A stretch of DNA of 64,000 nt from Aquabacterium sp. (GCA_030654395.1 JAURXM010000131.1:124001-188000); one strand, 5' to 3'. Positions 8,956 through 18,045 are shown, counted from the first letter of the stretch. The notes: generated from the sequence alone by a model not told the origin. Program-made: numbers and translations.

Positions 8956-9627
8956 GTGCCAAAACACGTTCCCAGACTGTTTGTATTGGCCGGCACCAAT
9001 GGTGCGGGCAAGAGCAGCATTGGCGGAGAAACCATCCGATCCCGTGGTGGTTGCTATTTCAATCCGGACGAGGCTGCCGCACGCATCCGGCAGACCCAAG
9101 CGCATTTAAGTGCCACTCAAGCCAACAGCGCTGCATGGCACGAAGGCAAGCGCCTGCTGCAGCACGCCATCGCGCACAGCTTGGACTACAACTTTGAGAC
9201 CACTTTGGGTGGCCACAGCTTTGCCAAGTTGCTGAAGGAAGCGGCACGACAAGGCTTCGAAGTACGGATATGGTATGTGGGCTTAGACAGTCCAGAGCGC
9301 CATTTGGCGCGTGTCAAAGCACGGGTCAAACAGGGTGGACACGCCATCCCTGAATCAGACATTCGGCGCCGGTTTGACCAAAGCCGCTTGCAATTGATCT
9401 CACTGCTGCCTCATTTGACTGAGTTGCGGGTCTATGACAACAGCGTCGAGGCCTGCCCTCATCAAGGCCACTGCCCCAAGCCTAGGTTGGTTTTGCACTG
9501 TAAGCAAAGCCCAAATGGCTCTGTACAGGTTATATGCCCCAGCTTGAATGCCCTCGCTGCCACGCCAGCATGGGTCAAGCCAATCGCCGCGGCCGCATTC
9601 AAACACGCTAAAACAACACCGAAGTGA
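8956..9627 (+). CDS. zeta toxin family protein
   Basis: A 223-residue P-loop kinase of the zeta toxin family. Known members phosphorylate UDP-N-acetylglucosamine and block cell-wall synthesis. The Walker A motif is GTNGAGKS at residues 13-20 (K19), the likely catalytic Asp is D38 in FNPDEAA, and the substrate/phosphate-binding basic stretch ARVKARVKQGGHAIPESDI is present. The C-terminus, with ATPAWVKPI, resembles chromosomal zeta homologues. I choose GTG 8956, 10 bases after the antitoxin stop; ATG 8905, inside the antitoxin gene, is an alternative. The frame is intact with no missing motif, so it appears to be active. Confidence 0.82.
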   Translation: MPKHVPRLFVLAGTNGAGKSSIGGETIRSRGGCYFNPDEAAARIRQTQAHLSATQANSAAWHEGKRLLQHAIAHSLDYNFETTLGGHSFAKLLKEAARQGFEVRIWYVGLDSPERHLARVKARVKQGGHAIPESDIRRRFDQSRLQLISLLPHLTELRVYDNSVEACPHQGHCPKPRLVLHCKQSPNGSVQVICPSLNALAATPAWVKPIAAAAFKHAKTTPK

Positions 9628-9688
9628 AAGGGGTTTACGTCCTTATTCCCCAGTTCAACAACGCATGCGTACTCAACAATGAAGCCGC

Positions 9689-9705
9689 CATGTCGATATG
9701 ACATG
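9689..9705 (+). promoter_or_regulatory. CATGTC-GATAT-GACATG inverted repeat upstream of the peroxidase operon
   Basis: Perfect 6-bp arms (9689-9694, 9700-9705) with a 5-base centre lie 34 bases before the peroxidase ATG. A 10-bp palindrome ACGCATGCGT sits at 9661-9670. Position and symmetry suit an operator, but the regulator is unknown. Confidence 0.35.
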
Positions 9706-9739
9706 AATTGAATTCCTGTTTCTTGGACTGGAGAGTTGC

Positions 9740-10759
9740 ATGCTATTTAAAAAGCTACTTTGGGCGTCTGCCATTGCATCGTGTGCACTGCTGCATCCGT
9801 TGGCACAAGCCGGCGCGCCCAAGGTGCCCGATCCGTGGTTGCGACCAGTCGCGGTGCCCTTCCCTCCTGACAACGCACCCAATGCAGACCGCATTAACTT
9901 GGGCAAGTCACTGTTCTTCGACCCCCGACTGTCGGGCTCTGGCTTCCTGAGTTGCGCGAGCTGCCACAGTCCAGGTTTGGGTTGGTCTGACGGCTTACCA
10001 ACCGGCATTGGTCACGAATTCAAGCGCTTGGGCCGTGCGACACCCACCATTTTGAATTCGGTCTATCAGCCTTTGCTCATGTGGGATGGGCGCAAACCCA
10101 ACCTTGAAGCGCAAGCCTTGGGCCCTATCGAGTCAGCTGGGGAGATGAACATGCCGCTTGATGAGTTGCCCAAGAAGCTGAGCGCCATCCCCGGCTACCC
10201 GCCTATGTTCGAAAAAGCCTATCCGGGAGAAGGTCTCACCAAAGAAACCATTGGCAAAGCAATCGCCAGTTTCGAGCGCACGATTGTCTCCACAGAGGCC
10301 CCGTTTGACCGCTGGCGCAAGGGCAGCAAAAAAGCCATCAGTGAGTCCGCTCAGCGTGGCTTTGATCTGTTTCAAAACAAAGCAATGTGCTCTAAATGCC
10401 ACCAAGGCTTTAACTTCACGGACAACGGATTTCACAACATCGGCGTGACGTCGTTGGGCGAGAAAGAGGATGAAGGGCGCTTTGCACATCGTAAAGTCAA
10501 AATCTTAAAGGGTGCCTTCAAAACACCCACGCTGCGTGACATCGACCTGACCGCGCCTTATATGCACACTGGTCAATACAAAACGCTCGAAGAAGTGGTG
10601 GATCACTACGACCGTGGTGGTGACGTCAAGACCAACCTCAGCCCGAACATCCAGCCTCTGAATCTGACAGAGCAAGAGAAAAAGGACTTGGTTGCATTCA
10701 TGAAGAGCCTCACTGGTCCGGCCATGCGTGTCGAGTTCCCACGCCTGCCCCCTAACTGA
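9740..10759 (+). CDS. periplasmic di-haem cytochrome c peroxidase (CcpA/MauG family)
   Basis: A 339-residue exported di-haem protein. A signal peptide ends near LAQAGA (residue 25). Two CxxCH haem sites are seen: C72-C75-H76 (CASCH) and C217-C220-H221 (CSKCH). Family motifs include GKSLFFDPRLSGSGFLSC, SLNSVYQPL-like ILNSVYQPLLMWDGR, and FKTPTLRDIDLTAPYMHTGQY. It would reduce hydrogen peroxide with electrons from small periplasmic donors, and two such donors (cupredoxin, cytochrome c) are encoded directly downstream, 36 and 28 bases apart. MauG-like oxidation chemistry is the alternative and cannot be excluded. GGAGAG precedes the ATG. Confidence 0.88.
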   Translation: MLFKKLLWASAIASCALLHPLAQAGAPKVPDPWLRPVAVPFPPDNAPNADRINLGKSLFFDPRLSGSGFLSCASCHSPGLGWSDGLPTGIGHEFKRLGRATPTILNSVYQPLLMWDGRKPNLEAQALGPIESAGEMNMPLDELPKKLSAIPGYPPMFEKAYPGEGLTKETIGKAIASFERTIVSTEAPFDRWRKGSKKAISESAQRGFDLFQNKAMCSKCHQGFNFTDNGFHNIGVTSLGEKEDEGRFAHRKVKILKGAFKTPTLRDIDLTAPYMHTGQYKTLEEVVDHYDRGGDVKTNLSPNIQPLNLTEQEKKDLVAFMKSLTGPAMRVEFPRLPPN

Positions 10760-10795
10760 CCCGTAGCCCAAACGCCACTTCAGGAGTTTCCAAAA

Positions 10796-11107
10796 ATGAA
10801 CAAATTGCTATCCATGTTGCTGCTGCTCGCGCCTGGACTGACCTTGGCTGCTGACTTCACCGTTGCACAAAAAGGCAAAGCCTTTAGCGTTCCCAGCCTG
10901 AGCATCAAGGTGGGGGACAAGGTGTCCTTTCGCAACGATGACCCCTTTGCACACAATGTGTTCACCTTGAGTGACCCCATGCAGTTTGACTTGGGCACTT
11001 ACCCACAAGGGCAAGCCAAATCAGTGTCTTTTGCCAAAGCGGGGCTGTACGAGGTTGAATGCGCCATCCACCCTGAGATGAAATTGCTCATCACAGTCAA
11101 ACCATAA
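10796..11107 (+). CDS. small periplasmic cupredoxin (plastocyanin/azurin-like)
   Basis: A 103-residue blue-copper protein with a signal peptide cleaved after LTLAA (about residue 19). The type 1 copper ligands are all visible: H53 in FAHNVF, then C89, H92 and M95 in VECAIHPEM, the Cys-x2-His-x2-Met pattern. It is a single cupredoxin domain and probably carries electrons to or from the peroxidase encoded upstream. Copper could be supplied by the SCO protein of the same operon. Proteins of this type are often annotated as methylamine utilization protein because they sit beside MauG-like peroxidases; no mau genes are seen here. Confidence 0.85.
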   Translation: MNKLLSMLLLLAPGLTLAADFTVAQKGKAFSVPSLSIKVGDKVSFRNDDPFAHNVFTLSDPMQFDLGTYPQGQAKSVSFAKAGLYEVECAIHPEMKLLITVKP

Positions 11108-11135
11108 ACCCGTCAAGCCAACCAAGGCCATATCT

Positions 11136-11531
11136 ATGAACAGATACCTTCGCCTTTTTTGCTTCGCTTGCTTGTGCGCATGGCAGCCTTTTGCCCATGC
11201 TGAGGCAAGCACCAGCACAAAAGTCTGCGTGGCCGCCTGCACCCATGTTCCCGTAGATCAAGGTGAAGTTATCTTTCAAAATCGGTGCGCCATTTGCCAT
11301 GGTAAGAACGCAGATGGCGCCTCAGATTTGGCACGCATCATGAACCCGCCACCCGCTAATTTGAGAGCAAGCAAACTCACTGATGCGGATCGGTCTCAGA
11401 TCGTGCGCAAAGGTGGTGAGGCGGTCAAGCGATCGCCCAATATGCCTAACTGGGAAGTCGAGTTGACCGAGTCGGAGTTGCTGGCCGTACTAAGTTACGT
11501 CCGATCGGTCAAAGCGCAGCCAGTCAAATGA
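11136..11531 (+). CDS. monohaem class I cytochrome c
   Basis: A 131-residue exported cytochrome with a signal peptide ending near AHA (residue 22). The haem site is C51-A-I-C54-H55, and the likely sixth ligand is the Met in SPNMPNW. An additional pair, C31 and C35 in KVCVAACTH, precedes the haem domain and does not form a CxxCH; it could be a disulfide or metal site. The stop overlaps the start of the SCO gene by 4 bp (ATGA). It is a plausible electron donor for the peroxidase. Confidence 0.83.
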   Translation: MNRYLRLFCFACLCAWQPFAHAEASTSTKVCVAACTHVPVDQGEVIFQNRCAICHGKNADGASDLARIMNPPPANLRASKLTDADRSQIVRKGGEAVKRSPNMPNWEVELTESELLAVLSYVRSVKAQPVK

Positions 11532-12181
11532 GCCCCTCACTGGCCGTCACCTTGATTTGGACCAGCATGGCTGCGGCCTCGTGCTGGGCTGAGGTGGCCG
11601 CCGTGCAAGTTCCAGTGCCCGCGCCTGCGCAAACACCAGCAAGCACATCCGCGCCGGTCTATCAGCATGGCGAGCCTCCACTTCAAGGTTTGGGGGGGGC
11701 GCTGGATTTGATCACCCACAAGGGCAAGGCGTTTTCTTTGCGTGACATCCAAGGTGCGCCGGCTTTGGTTTTTTTCGGCTTCACGCAGTGCTCGAACACC
11801 TGTCCTCTGGCCATGGCACAGGTCAAGCAACTGTTGACTCACTTTCAATCACGCAAACCTCCGGCCGTTGTGTTTGTCACGCTGGACCCTTTAAGCGATA
11901 CGCCGTCTGCGCTGGCACAGTATCTGGCCCCGTTTGATCCACGTATCGTGGGCTTGACAGGGTCGCCTCAGCAAATCGAGCAAGCCACGCGCCGTTATGG
12001 CGTCACCACGCAACAATCACAAGCGCCACTGGCACACAGCTCACGTTGGTACTTGCTTGATGGGCGTGGGCAACTGGCGCGCGTTTACAAAATCGACACC
12101 CCAGCCAGTGCGATGGCGCAGGACATTGTCCGTGCTCAGTCTCAGCACTTGTCCAGCACACTGAACGCCAAATTGCCATGA
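11528..12181 (+). CDS. SCO1/SenC-family copper chaperone or thiol-disulfide protein
   Basis: A 217-residue protein with an N-terminal hydrophobic export or anchor segment (about residues 5-22), a Pro/Ala-rich linker, and a thioredoxin-fold SCO domain. The copper/thiol site is C88 and C92 in TQCSNTCPL, with the distal H169 in PLAHSSRW, so all three canonical ligands are kept. SCO proteins deliver copper to CuA sites or reduce periplasmic cysteines; here no oxidase is nearby and the cupredoxin two genes upstream is the obvious client. A G8 tract at 11692-11699 lies inside the coding region. It overlaps its neighbours on both sides by 4 bp. Confidence 0.83.
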   Translation: MSPSLAVTLIWTSMAAASCWAEVAAVQVPVPAPAQTPASTSAPVYQHGEPPLQGLGGALDLITHKGKAFSLRDIQGAPALVFFGFTQCSNTCPLAMAQVKQLLTHFQSRKPPAVVFVTLDPLSDTPSALAQYLAPFDPRIVGLTGSPQQIEQATRRYGVTTQQSQAPLAHSSRWYLLDGRGQLARVYKIDTPASAMAQDIVRAQSQHLSSTLNAKLP

Positions 12182-13764
12182 GACAGCAGACATACCACCC
12201 CATTCAGGCATTGCGCTATTGGTTCAACAGCAGAGTTGGCATTCGGCTGGCCACTGGCTTCGCCATCATGAGCGCACTGATGATCATGATGAGCTTGGCC
12301 GGTGCATGGCAGCTGTGGCAGCAGAATCAACAGTTCACGGATATGTTGGATACATCCGTCACACAGATGACGCAACTGCAGGCCATCAGCACCGAGGTCA
12401 GCACCGTCAGTGTGGCTGCGCGGGATGCTTTGTTGAGCAGCGATGAGGCCAGCAACCACGCCTCACTGGCGCGGATTGAGAAGGGCAGAACAATCGTTGG
12501 GCAGCAGATAGAGATACTGCAAAAAGCGCTCTTGAATGAGGGCGGGGAAGGCGTCAAATTATCAGACGAATTAGCCAACCGAAGCAGTGGCATCCTCGTC
12601 GCTTTGGTGAAGTTCTCGCGCTTGCACAAGGCACACCGCATAGAACAAGCTCGTGCGCTGTTTGATCGTGATCTGCAAAGCAAAATGACGGCGCTGGCCG
12701 AGACAATTAAAGCCGCTCAAACATTGCAAGTTGGTGTGTTGAACAAGCAAAAAAAGGCCTTACAAACAAGGCTTTGGTCGGCATTGGGCTTGGGTGCTGC
12801 TGGGCTGGGAGTGGCCGGTATGGCCTCCGCTTTGATGGCGTGGCTGCTAACCCGAAGCCTGACCACACCTGTACGCGAAGCGGTCGAGGTGGTCAAGCGT
12901 GTGGCTCAAGGTGATTTGAGCACGCCTGTGTTGGTAACGCGGCATGATGAGATCGGTTTACTTCAAGAGAGCATGGTCGGCATGCAGCAGCAACTGAGTG
13001 CGCTGGTGCTGGATATTCTTGACACCGTCCGCAACATTGAAACCACAAGCGAAGAAATCGTCACAGGCAATGGCGATTTAAGTGAACGCACTGACCGCGC
13101 AGCACAGACCCTGCACAGCACGACGGCGGCGATGGATGTGCTCGCATCCACCTTTGAGCAATCAGCGCAATCGGCCAAAACAGCCCACAGCTTAGTCAGC
13201 CAGACCTCGCAAGGTGTGAGCCGAAGCGGTGATGTAGTGGCTCAGGTAGTTCAAAACATGCAAGACATATCCGCATCGTCAGCCAAGATATCGGACATCA
13301 TTGGCGTGATCGACAGCATTGCCTTTCAGACCAATATTTTGGCCTTGAACGCGGCGGTGGAGGCGGCCCGTGCAGGCGAGCAAGGGCGCGGTTTTGCCGT
13401 AGTGGCCAGCGAGGTGCGAGCCTTGGCTCAACGCAGTGCCACGGCTGCTCGCGAGATCAAATCTTTGATTCAAGCCAGCGCAGAAAAAGTCAAAGCGGGC
13501 TCTGCCTTGGTCAGTGAAGCGGGCGACACCATGGGTGATTTGACGCGGCAGGTTCAGCAGGTCAGCACACTGATCAGCGACATCAGTGCCATCAGTGATC
13601 AGCAGACCGACGGGGTTGTCCAGGTGAATGCCTCGGTCAATGAGCTGGACGAGGCTACGCAGCGCAATGCGGCACTGGTTCAACACACATCGACTGCAGC
13701 AGCCACCCTCAAAGCTGAAACACACAAACTGTCGCAAGCCGTTGGCGTGTTCCAGTTACGTTGA
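12178..13764 (+). CDS. methyl-accepting chemotaxis protein
   Basis: A 528-residue chemoreceptor. Membrane segments lie at about residues 22-46 and 199-221, and the helical periplasmic region between them looks like a four-helix-bundle ligand domain. HAMP follows (about 222-275), then the cytoplasmic signalling coiled coil with the highly conserved tip [19 protein letters not shown] and [19 protein letters not shown]. There is no CheR-binding pentapeptide at the C-terminus (it ends VGVFQLR). Its ATG overlaps the SCO stop by 4 bp, so it is translationally coupled to a periplasmic redox operon, which suggests but does not prove a redox, peroxide or copper-related stimulus. No che genes are nearby. 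Confidence 0.92.
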   Translation: MRQQTYHPIQALRYWFNSRVGIRLATGFAIMSALMIMMSLAGAWQLWQQNQQFTDMLDTSVTQMTQLQAISTEVSTVSVAARDALLSSDEASNHASLARIEKGRTIVGQQIEILQKALLNEGGEGVKLSDELANRSSGILVALVKFSRLHKAHRIEQARALFDRDLQSKMTALAETIKAAQTLQVGVLNKQKKALQTRLWSALGLGAAGLGVAGMASALMAWLLTRSLTTPVREAVEVVKRVAQGDLSTPVLVTRHDEIGLLQESMVGMQQQLSALVLDILDTVRNIETTSEEIVTGNGDLSERTDRAAQTLHSTTAAMDVLASTFEQSAQSAKTAHSLVSQTSQGVSRSGDVVAQVVQNMQDISASSAKISDIIGVIDSIAFQTNILALNAAVEAARAGEQGRGFAVVASEVRALAQRSATAAREIKSLIQASAEKVKAGSALVSEAGDTMGDLTRQVQQVSTLISDISAISDQQTDGVVQVNASVNELDEATQRNAALVQHTSTAAATLKAETHKLSQAVGVFQLR

Positions 13765-13775
13765 CCCCGGGGTCA
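13762..13775. repeat. 14-bp palindrome formed by two convergent stop codons
   Basis: TGACCCCGGGGTCA is a perfect palindrome. Its left TGA is the stop of the chemoreceptor gene and its right TCA is the ispD stop read on the other strand. No T tract follows, so it is not a classical terminator. Confidence 0.7.
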
Positions 13776-14522
13776 GCGTGTGGCCAACAAGCGCTCAGCC
13801 AAGGCGAAGTCGCTTGGCCAAGTCAGTTTGAAGTTGTCATAGGCGCCGGGCACCAGCTTGGGCTCATGGCCCAACGCCTCAATGGCGCTGGCCTCGTCGG
13901 TGATGGCCTGCGCACTAAGAGGGTCAGCTAAAGCCGACATCAAGGCTGGCCGCAGCAAACCCAAGCGGAACATTTGAGGTGTCTGCGCAGCCCATTTGCC
14001 AGCCCGGCCAACCGTCGCCTGTGAGCGCACCTCGCCTTGCGGTCCGGCTACAGCTTCCTTCAGGGTGTCAGCCAAAGGCAAGGCCAGCAAGCCGCCTACT
14101 TCATCATCCTCACAGGCATCTATCAGGCGATCAACCCAGTCTGGCTGGATCAGGCAGCGTGCGGCGTCGTGCACCAGCACCCAGTCATGGGCTTGGGCGC
14201 CACGGATCAACAACTCATCAAGCCCGTTGGCCACGCTTTGTGCACGGGTATCTCCGCCTACGTGAGCCACCCACCTGCGATCACCCTCGAAGGCGGGCAT
14301 GTGCAGTGCGAATGCATCGTCCATGGGCGACAAAACAACAAGCGTGGCCTCTATGCGTGCCACGGCGCCCAAGGCAGCCAAGGTGTGCGCCACCACAGGC
14401 TGCCCGGCTACCGGGTGGTACTGCTTGGGGCCGCCCACGCCCGCACGCTCACCCACGCCCGCGCAGGGCACCAAAGCGAAACAACGCGGCTTGAATTCGT
14501 GTGAAGCAAAGATGATCGACAT
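13773..14522 (-). CDS. ispD: 2-C-methyl-D-erythritol 4-phosphate cytidylyltransferase
   Basis: A 249-residue MEP-pathway enzyme that couples CTP to methylerythritol 4-phosphate. The nucleotide-binding loop LVPCAGVGERAGVGGPKQY is present, with VLVHDAARC and LKEAVAG further on. I start at ATG 14522 (MSIIFASHEFKPRC), with GGGAG upstream; a GTG at 14540 would add six residues. It is divergent from mfd with only 46 bases between the starts, as in other Burkholderiales. Its usual downstream partner ispF is missing here and lies 6.6 kb away beyond the chemoreceptor, redox, toxin-antitoxin and amt genes. Confidence 0.94.
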   Translation of the reverse strand: MSIIFASHEFKPRCFALVPCAGVGERAGVGGPKQYHPVAGQPVVAHTLAALGAVARIEATLVVLSPMDDAFALHMPAFEGDRRWVAHVGGDTRAQSVANGLDELLIRGAQAHDWVLVHDAARCLIQPDWVDRLIDACEDDEVGGLLALPLADTLKEAVAGPQGEVRSQATVGRAGKWAAQTPQMFRLGLLRPALMSALADPLSAQAITDEASAIEALGHEPKLVPGAYDNFKLTWPSDFALAERLLATR

Positions 14523-14568
14523 GGGGTGATTGTCTCCCACCTAAAATACAGTTTTGTTTGACACCGCC

Positions 14569-17500
14569 ATGCTGCCCGCCCTGCCCCTGCCCTCCATCGC
14601 CCTTGGCAAACGTTTCACCGTGCCACGCCCCGCCGGATCAGGTGATGCATTGCTGCTGGCGCACTTTGCCCAAGCCCGCAAGGCGCAAGGCCAGCTCACG
14701 GCACTGCTCACGGCCGACCCCGCAGACGCGCAGCGTTTGATGGACGAGATCGCATTTTTTGCGCCCGAACTGCGCTGCGCCGTCTTCCCTGATTGGGAGA
14801 CGCTGCCCTACGACACCTTCTCGCCACACCAGGACCTGATCTCAGAGCGTTTGGCCACGCTGTGGCGTATCCAACAAGGCGTGAGGTCTGAGACCGGCGT
14901 GGACCTTGTGCTGCTGCCTGCGACAACGGCCCTCACTCGGCTGGCGCCCCCATCCTTCATGGCGGGCTACACCTTCCATTTCAAGCAAAAGCAAAAACTC
15001 GATGAGGCGGCCCTCAAATCCCAACTGACGATCGCGGGCTACACCCACGTGAGCCAGGTTGTCTCGCCAGGCGAGTACGCCGTGCGAGGCGGTTTGATTG
15101 ACTTGTTCCCCATGGGCTCGCCCGTGCCTTACCGGGTTGATTTGTTCGGCGACGAAATCGATTCGATCCGCACCTTTGACCCGGACACGCAGCGCAGCCT
15201 TTACCCCGTACCCGAGGTGCGACTGCTGCCGGGACGAGAGTTCCCCATGGACGAGCCCGCCCGAGCCGCATTTCGCCAGCGCTGGCGTGAGCGCATTGAG
15301 GGTGACCCCAGCAAATCACGCGTCTACAAAGACATTGGCAGCGGTGTGGCCACCGGCGGTATCGAGTACTACCTGCCCTTGTTTTTCGATGAGACGTCGA
15401 CACTGTTCCAGCACTTAGGTGAGCACGCCGTCATCGTGCTGCATGGCGACATCGACGAGGTACTCAAACGCTTCTGGCACGAGACCCGTGAGCGCCATCG
15501 GTTTTTGCAGCACGACCCGGAGCGCCCGCTGCTGCCGCCTGAGGATTTGTACCTCAAGGTCGAAGATTTCTTCACGCTGGCCAATGCCCATGCGCAACTG
15601 GTTGTGCGCGGCACCGAACCTACCGCATGGGCTCGCCCCCTGCCCGATCTGAGTGTCGAGCGAGGCGGCCAAGACCCCTTACGCAAACTGGAGCAACACA
15701 TCGGGCAGACGCACAATCGTGTGCTGGTTGTGGCCGAGAGTACGGGCCGCCGTGAAAGCCTGATGGAGTTGCTGCGCGACCACCGCATTGATCTGCCCAG
15801 CATCGACTCGCTGCAAGCCTTTGTCGCCAGCGACCACCGTCACGCCATCACGGCCGCGCCCTTGTCTGCGGGCTTCACCTGGAACGACGTTGACAAGGCC
15901 GATGTCGGCATCCAGTTCATCACCGAGACTGAACTGTTCGACGCCACGCCGGCCACACGCCGACGTCGCAAGGCCAATCAGGCCACAGACATCGACTCGC
16001 TCATCAAGGATTTGAGCGAGCTCAAAGTGGGTGACCCGGTTGTGCACAGCAACCACGGCATTGGGCGCTATCAAGGCCTGATCAACCTGGACTTGGGTGA
16101 AGGGCCGAGCGAGTTCTTGCACCTGCTGTATGCCGATCAGGCCACGCTGTATGTGCCTGTGTCACAACTGCAATTAATCAGCCGCTACACAGGCGTGAGC
16201 GCCGATGAGGCGCCTTTGCACAAGCTGGGCTCACCACAATGGGACAAGGCCAAACGCAAGGCCGCCGAGCAGGTGCGCGACACGGCAGCAGAACTGCTCA
16301 ACCTCTACGCCCAACGTGCCACCCGAGAAGGTTTTGCGTTTCGGTTCTCGGCGCAAGACTATGAGGCCTTTGCTGCCAGCTTTGGCTTTGAGGAAACAGC
16401 CGACCAACGTGCAGCCATCCACGCCGTCATCCAAGACATGATCAGCCCACGCCCCATGGACCGGCTGGTCTGCGGCGATGTAGGTTTTGGCAAGACCGAA
16501 GTCGCCCTGCGCGCGGCCTTCGTGGCCGTCACGGGTGGCAAGCAAGTTGTGCTGCTGGCCCCTACGACCTTGCTGGCAGAACAGCACTTTCAAAACATCT
16601 CAGACCGTTTCTCGCAGTGGCCGGTTCGGGTGGCTGAGATGTCTCGCTTCCGCTCAGCCAAAGAAATCAAAGCCGCCATGCAAGGGCTGGAAGATGGCAC
16701 GATTGACATCGTCATCGGCACGCACACCTTGCTGAGCGACAAGGTCAAGTTCAAACGCCTTGGCCTGTTGATCATCGACGAAGAGCACCGCTTCGGTGTG
16801 CGCCAAAAAGAAGCCATCAAGGCCATGCGTGCCGACATCGACGTGCTCACCTTGACCGCCACCCCCATCCCCCGCACGCTGGGCATGGCCATGGAAGGCC
16901 TGCGTGATCTCAGCGTGATCGCCACCGCACCGCAACGCCGCTTGGCCATCAAGACCTTTGTGCGATCCGAGAGCAGCAATGTGATCCGCGAGGCCATTTT
17001 GCGTGAGCTCAAGCGAGGCGGCCAGGTCTACTTCCTGCACAACGAGGTCGACACCATTGAGAACCGGCGAGACAAGCTGGCCGAGCTGATCCCAGAAGCC
17101 CGCATCGCCATTGCACACGGCCAAATGCCCGAGCGCGAGCTGGAGCGGGTGATGCGCGACTTTGTGGCCCAGCGCCACAATGTGCTGCTGTGCTCGACCA
17201 TCATCGAGACGGGCATCGACGTGCCCTCCGCCAACACCATCGTGATGAGCCGCGCCGACAAGTTCGGCTTGGCGCAGTTGCACCAGTTGCGTGGCCGCGT
17301 AGGCCGCTCTCACCATCAGGCCTATGCCTATTTGCTGGTGCCCGATATTGAGGGGCTGAGCAAACAAGCCTCACAGCGTTTGGACGCCATCCAAAGCATG
17401 GAAGAGTTGGGCTCAGGTTTTTATCTGGCCATGCACGACTTGGAAATCCGTGGTGCAGGCGAGGTGCTGGGGGACAACCAAAGCGGCAACATGATCGAGG

Positions 17501-18045
17501 TCGGCTTCCAGCTCTACAACGAGATGCTGGGCGAAGCCGTTCGCTCACTAAAGGCTGGCAAAGAACCCGATCTGCTGTCGCCCTTGGGCCTGTTTGGCAG
17601 CAACACCGACATCAACCTGCACGCCCCGGCCCTGCTGCCAGACGCCTACTGCGGCGATGTCCATGTGCGCTTGAGCCTGTACAAACGCATTGCCACGGCC
17701 GACTCACTCGACAAAATTGAGACCATGCTGGAAGAGATCGTGGACCGTTTTGGCAAATTGCCGCCACAAGCGCAAGCCCTGTTCGACACGCACAAACTGA
17801 GGGTGCAAGCCAAGCCATACGGGGTGATCAAGATTGACGCCGCACCGGGCATCATCAACATCACCTTCAAGCCCAACCCACCGATTGAGCCCATGCGCAT
17901 CATCGAGTTGGTGCAGAAAAACAAACAAATCAAACTGGCTGGCAACGACAAGCTGCGCATCGAGAAGGCGCTGACTGACCCCAAAGACCGGGCGCAATAC
18001 GTCAGGGATCTCCTGCGGTCGCTGGGGAACCCGGTCAAGGCATAA
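14569..18045 (+). CDS. mfd: transcription-repair coupling factor
   Basis: A 1158-residue SF2 translocase that removes RNA polymerase stalled at lesions and recruits UvrA. The UvrB-homology region is N-terminal (residues to about 350), the RNA-polymerase-interacting region is around VGDPVVHSNHGIGRYQGL, and the helicase motifs follow: Walker A CGDVGFGKTEVALRAAF, the DEEH box LLIIDEEHRFG, TLTATPIPRTL, and motif VI QLRGRVGRSHHQAYAYLL. The C-terminal regulatory domain is complete. I use ATG 14569; a TTG at 14554 would add five residues. TAAAAT at 14542-14547 is a candidate -10 box. Confidence 0.96.
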   Translation: MLPALPLPSIALGKRFTVPRPAGSGDALLLAHFAQARKAQGQLTALLTADPADAQRLMDEIAFFAPELRCAVFPDWETLPYDTFSPHQDLISERLATLWRIQQGVRSETGVDLVLLPATTALTRLAPPSFMAGYTFHFKQKQKLDEAALKSQLTIAGYTHVSQVVSPGEYAVRGGLIDLFPMGSPVPYRVDLFGDEIDSIRTFDPDTQRSLYPVPEVRLLPGREFPMDEPARAAFRQRWRERIEGDPSKSRVYKDIGSGVATGGIEYYLPLFFDETSTLFQHLGEHAVIVLHGDIDEVLKRFWHETRERHRFLQHDPERPLLPPEDLYLKVEDFFTLANAHAQLVVRGTEPTAWARPLPDLSVERGGQDPLRKLEQHIGQTHNRVLVVAESTGRRESLMELLRDHRIDLPSIDSLQAFVASDHRHAITAAPLSAGFTWNDVDKADVGIQFITETELFDATPATRRRRKANQATDIDSLIKDLSELKVGDPVVHSNHGIGRYQGLINLDLGEGPSEFLHLLYADQATLYVPVSQLQLISRYTGVSADEAPLHKLGSPQWDKAKRKAAEQVRDTAAELLNLYAQRATREGFAFRFSAQDYEAFAASFGFEETADQRAAIHAVIQDMISPRPMDRLVCGDVGFGKTEVALRAAFVAVTGGKQVVLLAPTTLLAEQHFQNISDRFSQWPVRVAEMSRFRSAKEIKAAMQGLEDGTIDIVIGTHTLLSDKVKFKRLGLLIIDEEHRFGVRQKEAIKAMRADIDVLTLTATPIPRTLGMAMEGLRDLSVIATAPQRRLAIKTFVRSESSNVIREAILRELKRGGQVYFLHNEVDTIENRRDKLAELIPEARIAIAHGQMPERELERVMRDFVAQRHNVLLCSTIIETGIDVPSANTIVMSRADKFGLAQLHQLRGRVGRSHHQAYAYLLVPDIEGLSKQASQRLDAIQSMEELGSGFYLAMHDLEIRGAGEVLGDNQSGNMIEVGFQLYNEMLGEAVRSLKAGKEPDLLSPLGLFGSNTDINLHAPALLPDAYCGDVHVRLSLYKRIATADSLDKIETMLEEIVDRFGKLPPQAQALFDTHKLRVQAKPYGVIKIDAAPGIINITFKPNPPIEPMRIIELVQKNKQIKLAGNDKLRIEKALTDPKDRAQYVRDLLRSLGNPVKA

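Noticed and set aside
10796..13764. A methylamine dehydrogenase (mau) cluster, suggested by the MauG-like peroxidase and cupredoxin
   Set aside because: No mauA/mauB-type subunits are present; SCO and chemoreceptor genes point to a peroxide/copper redox unit instead.
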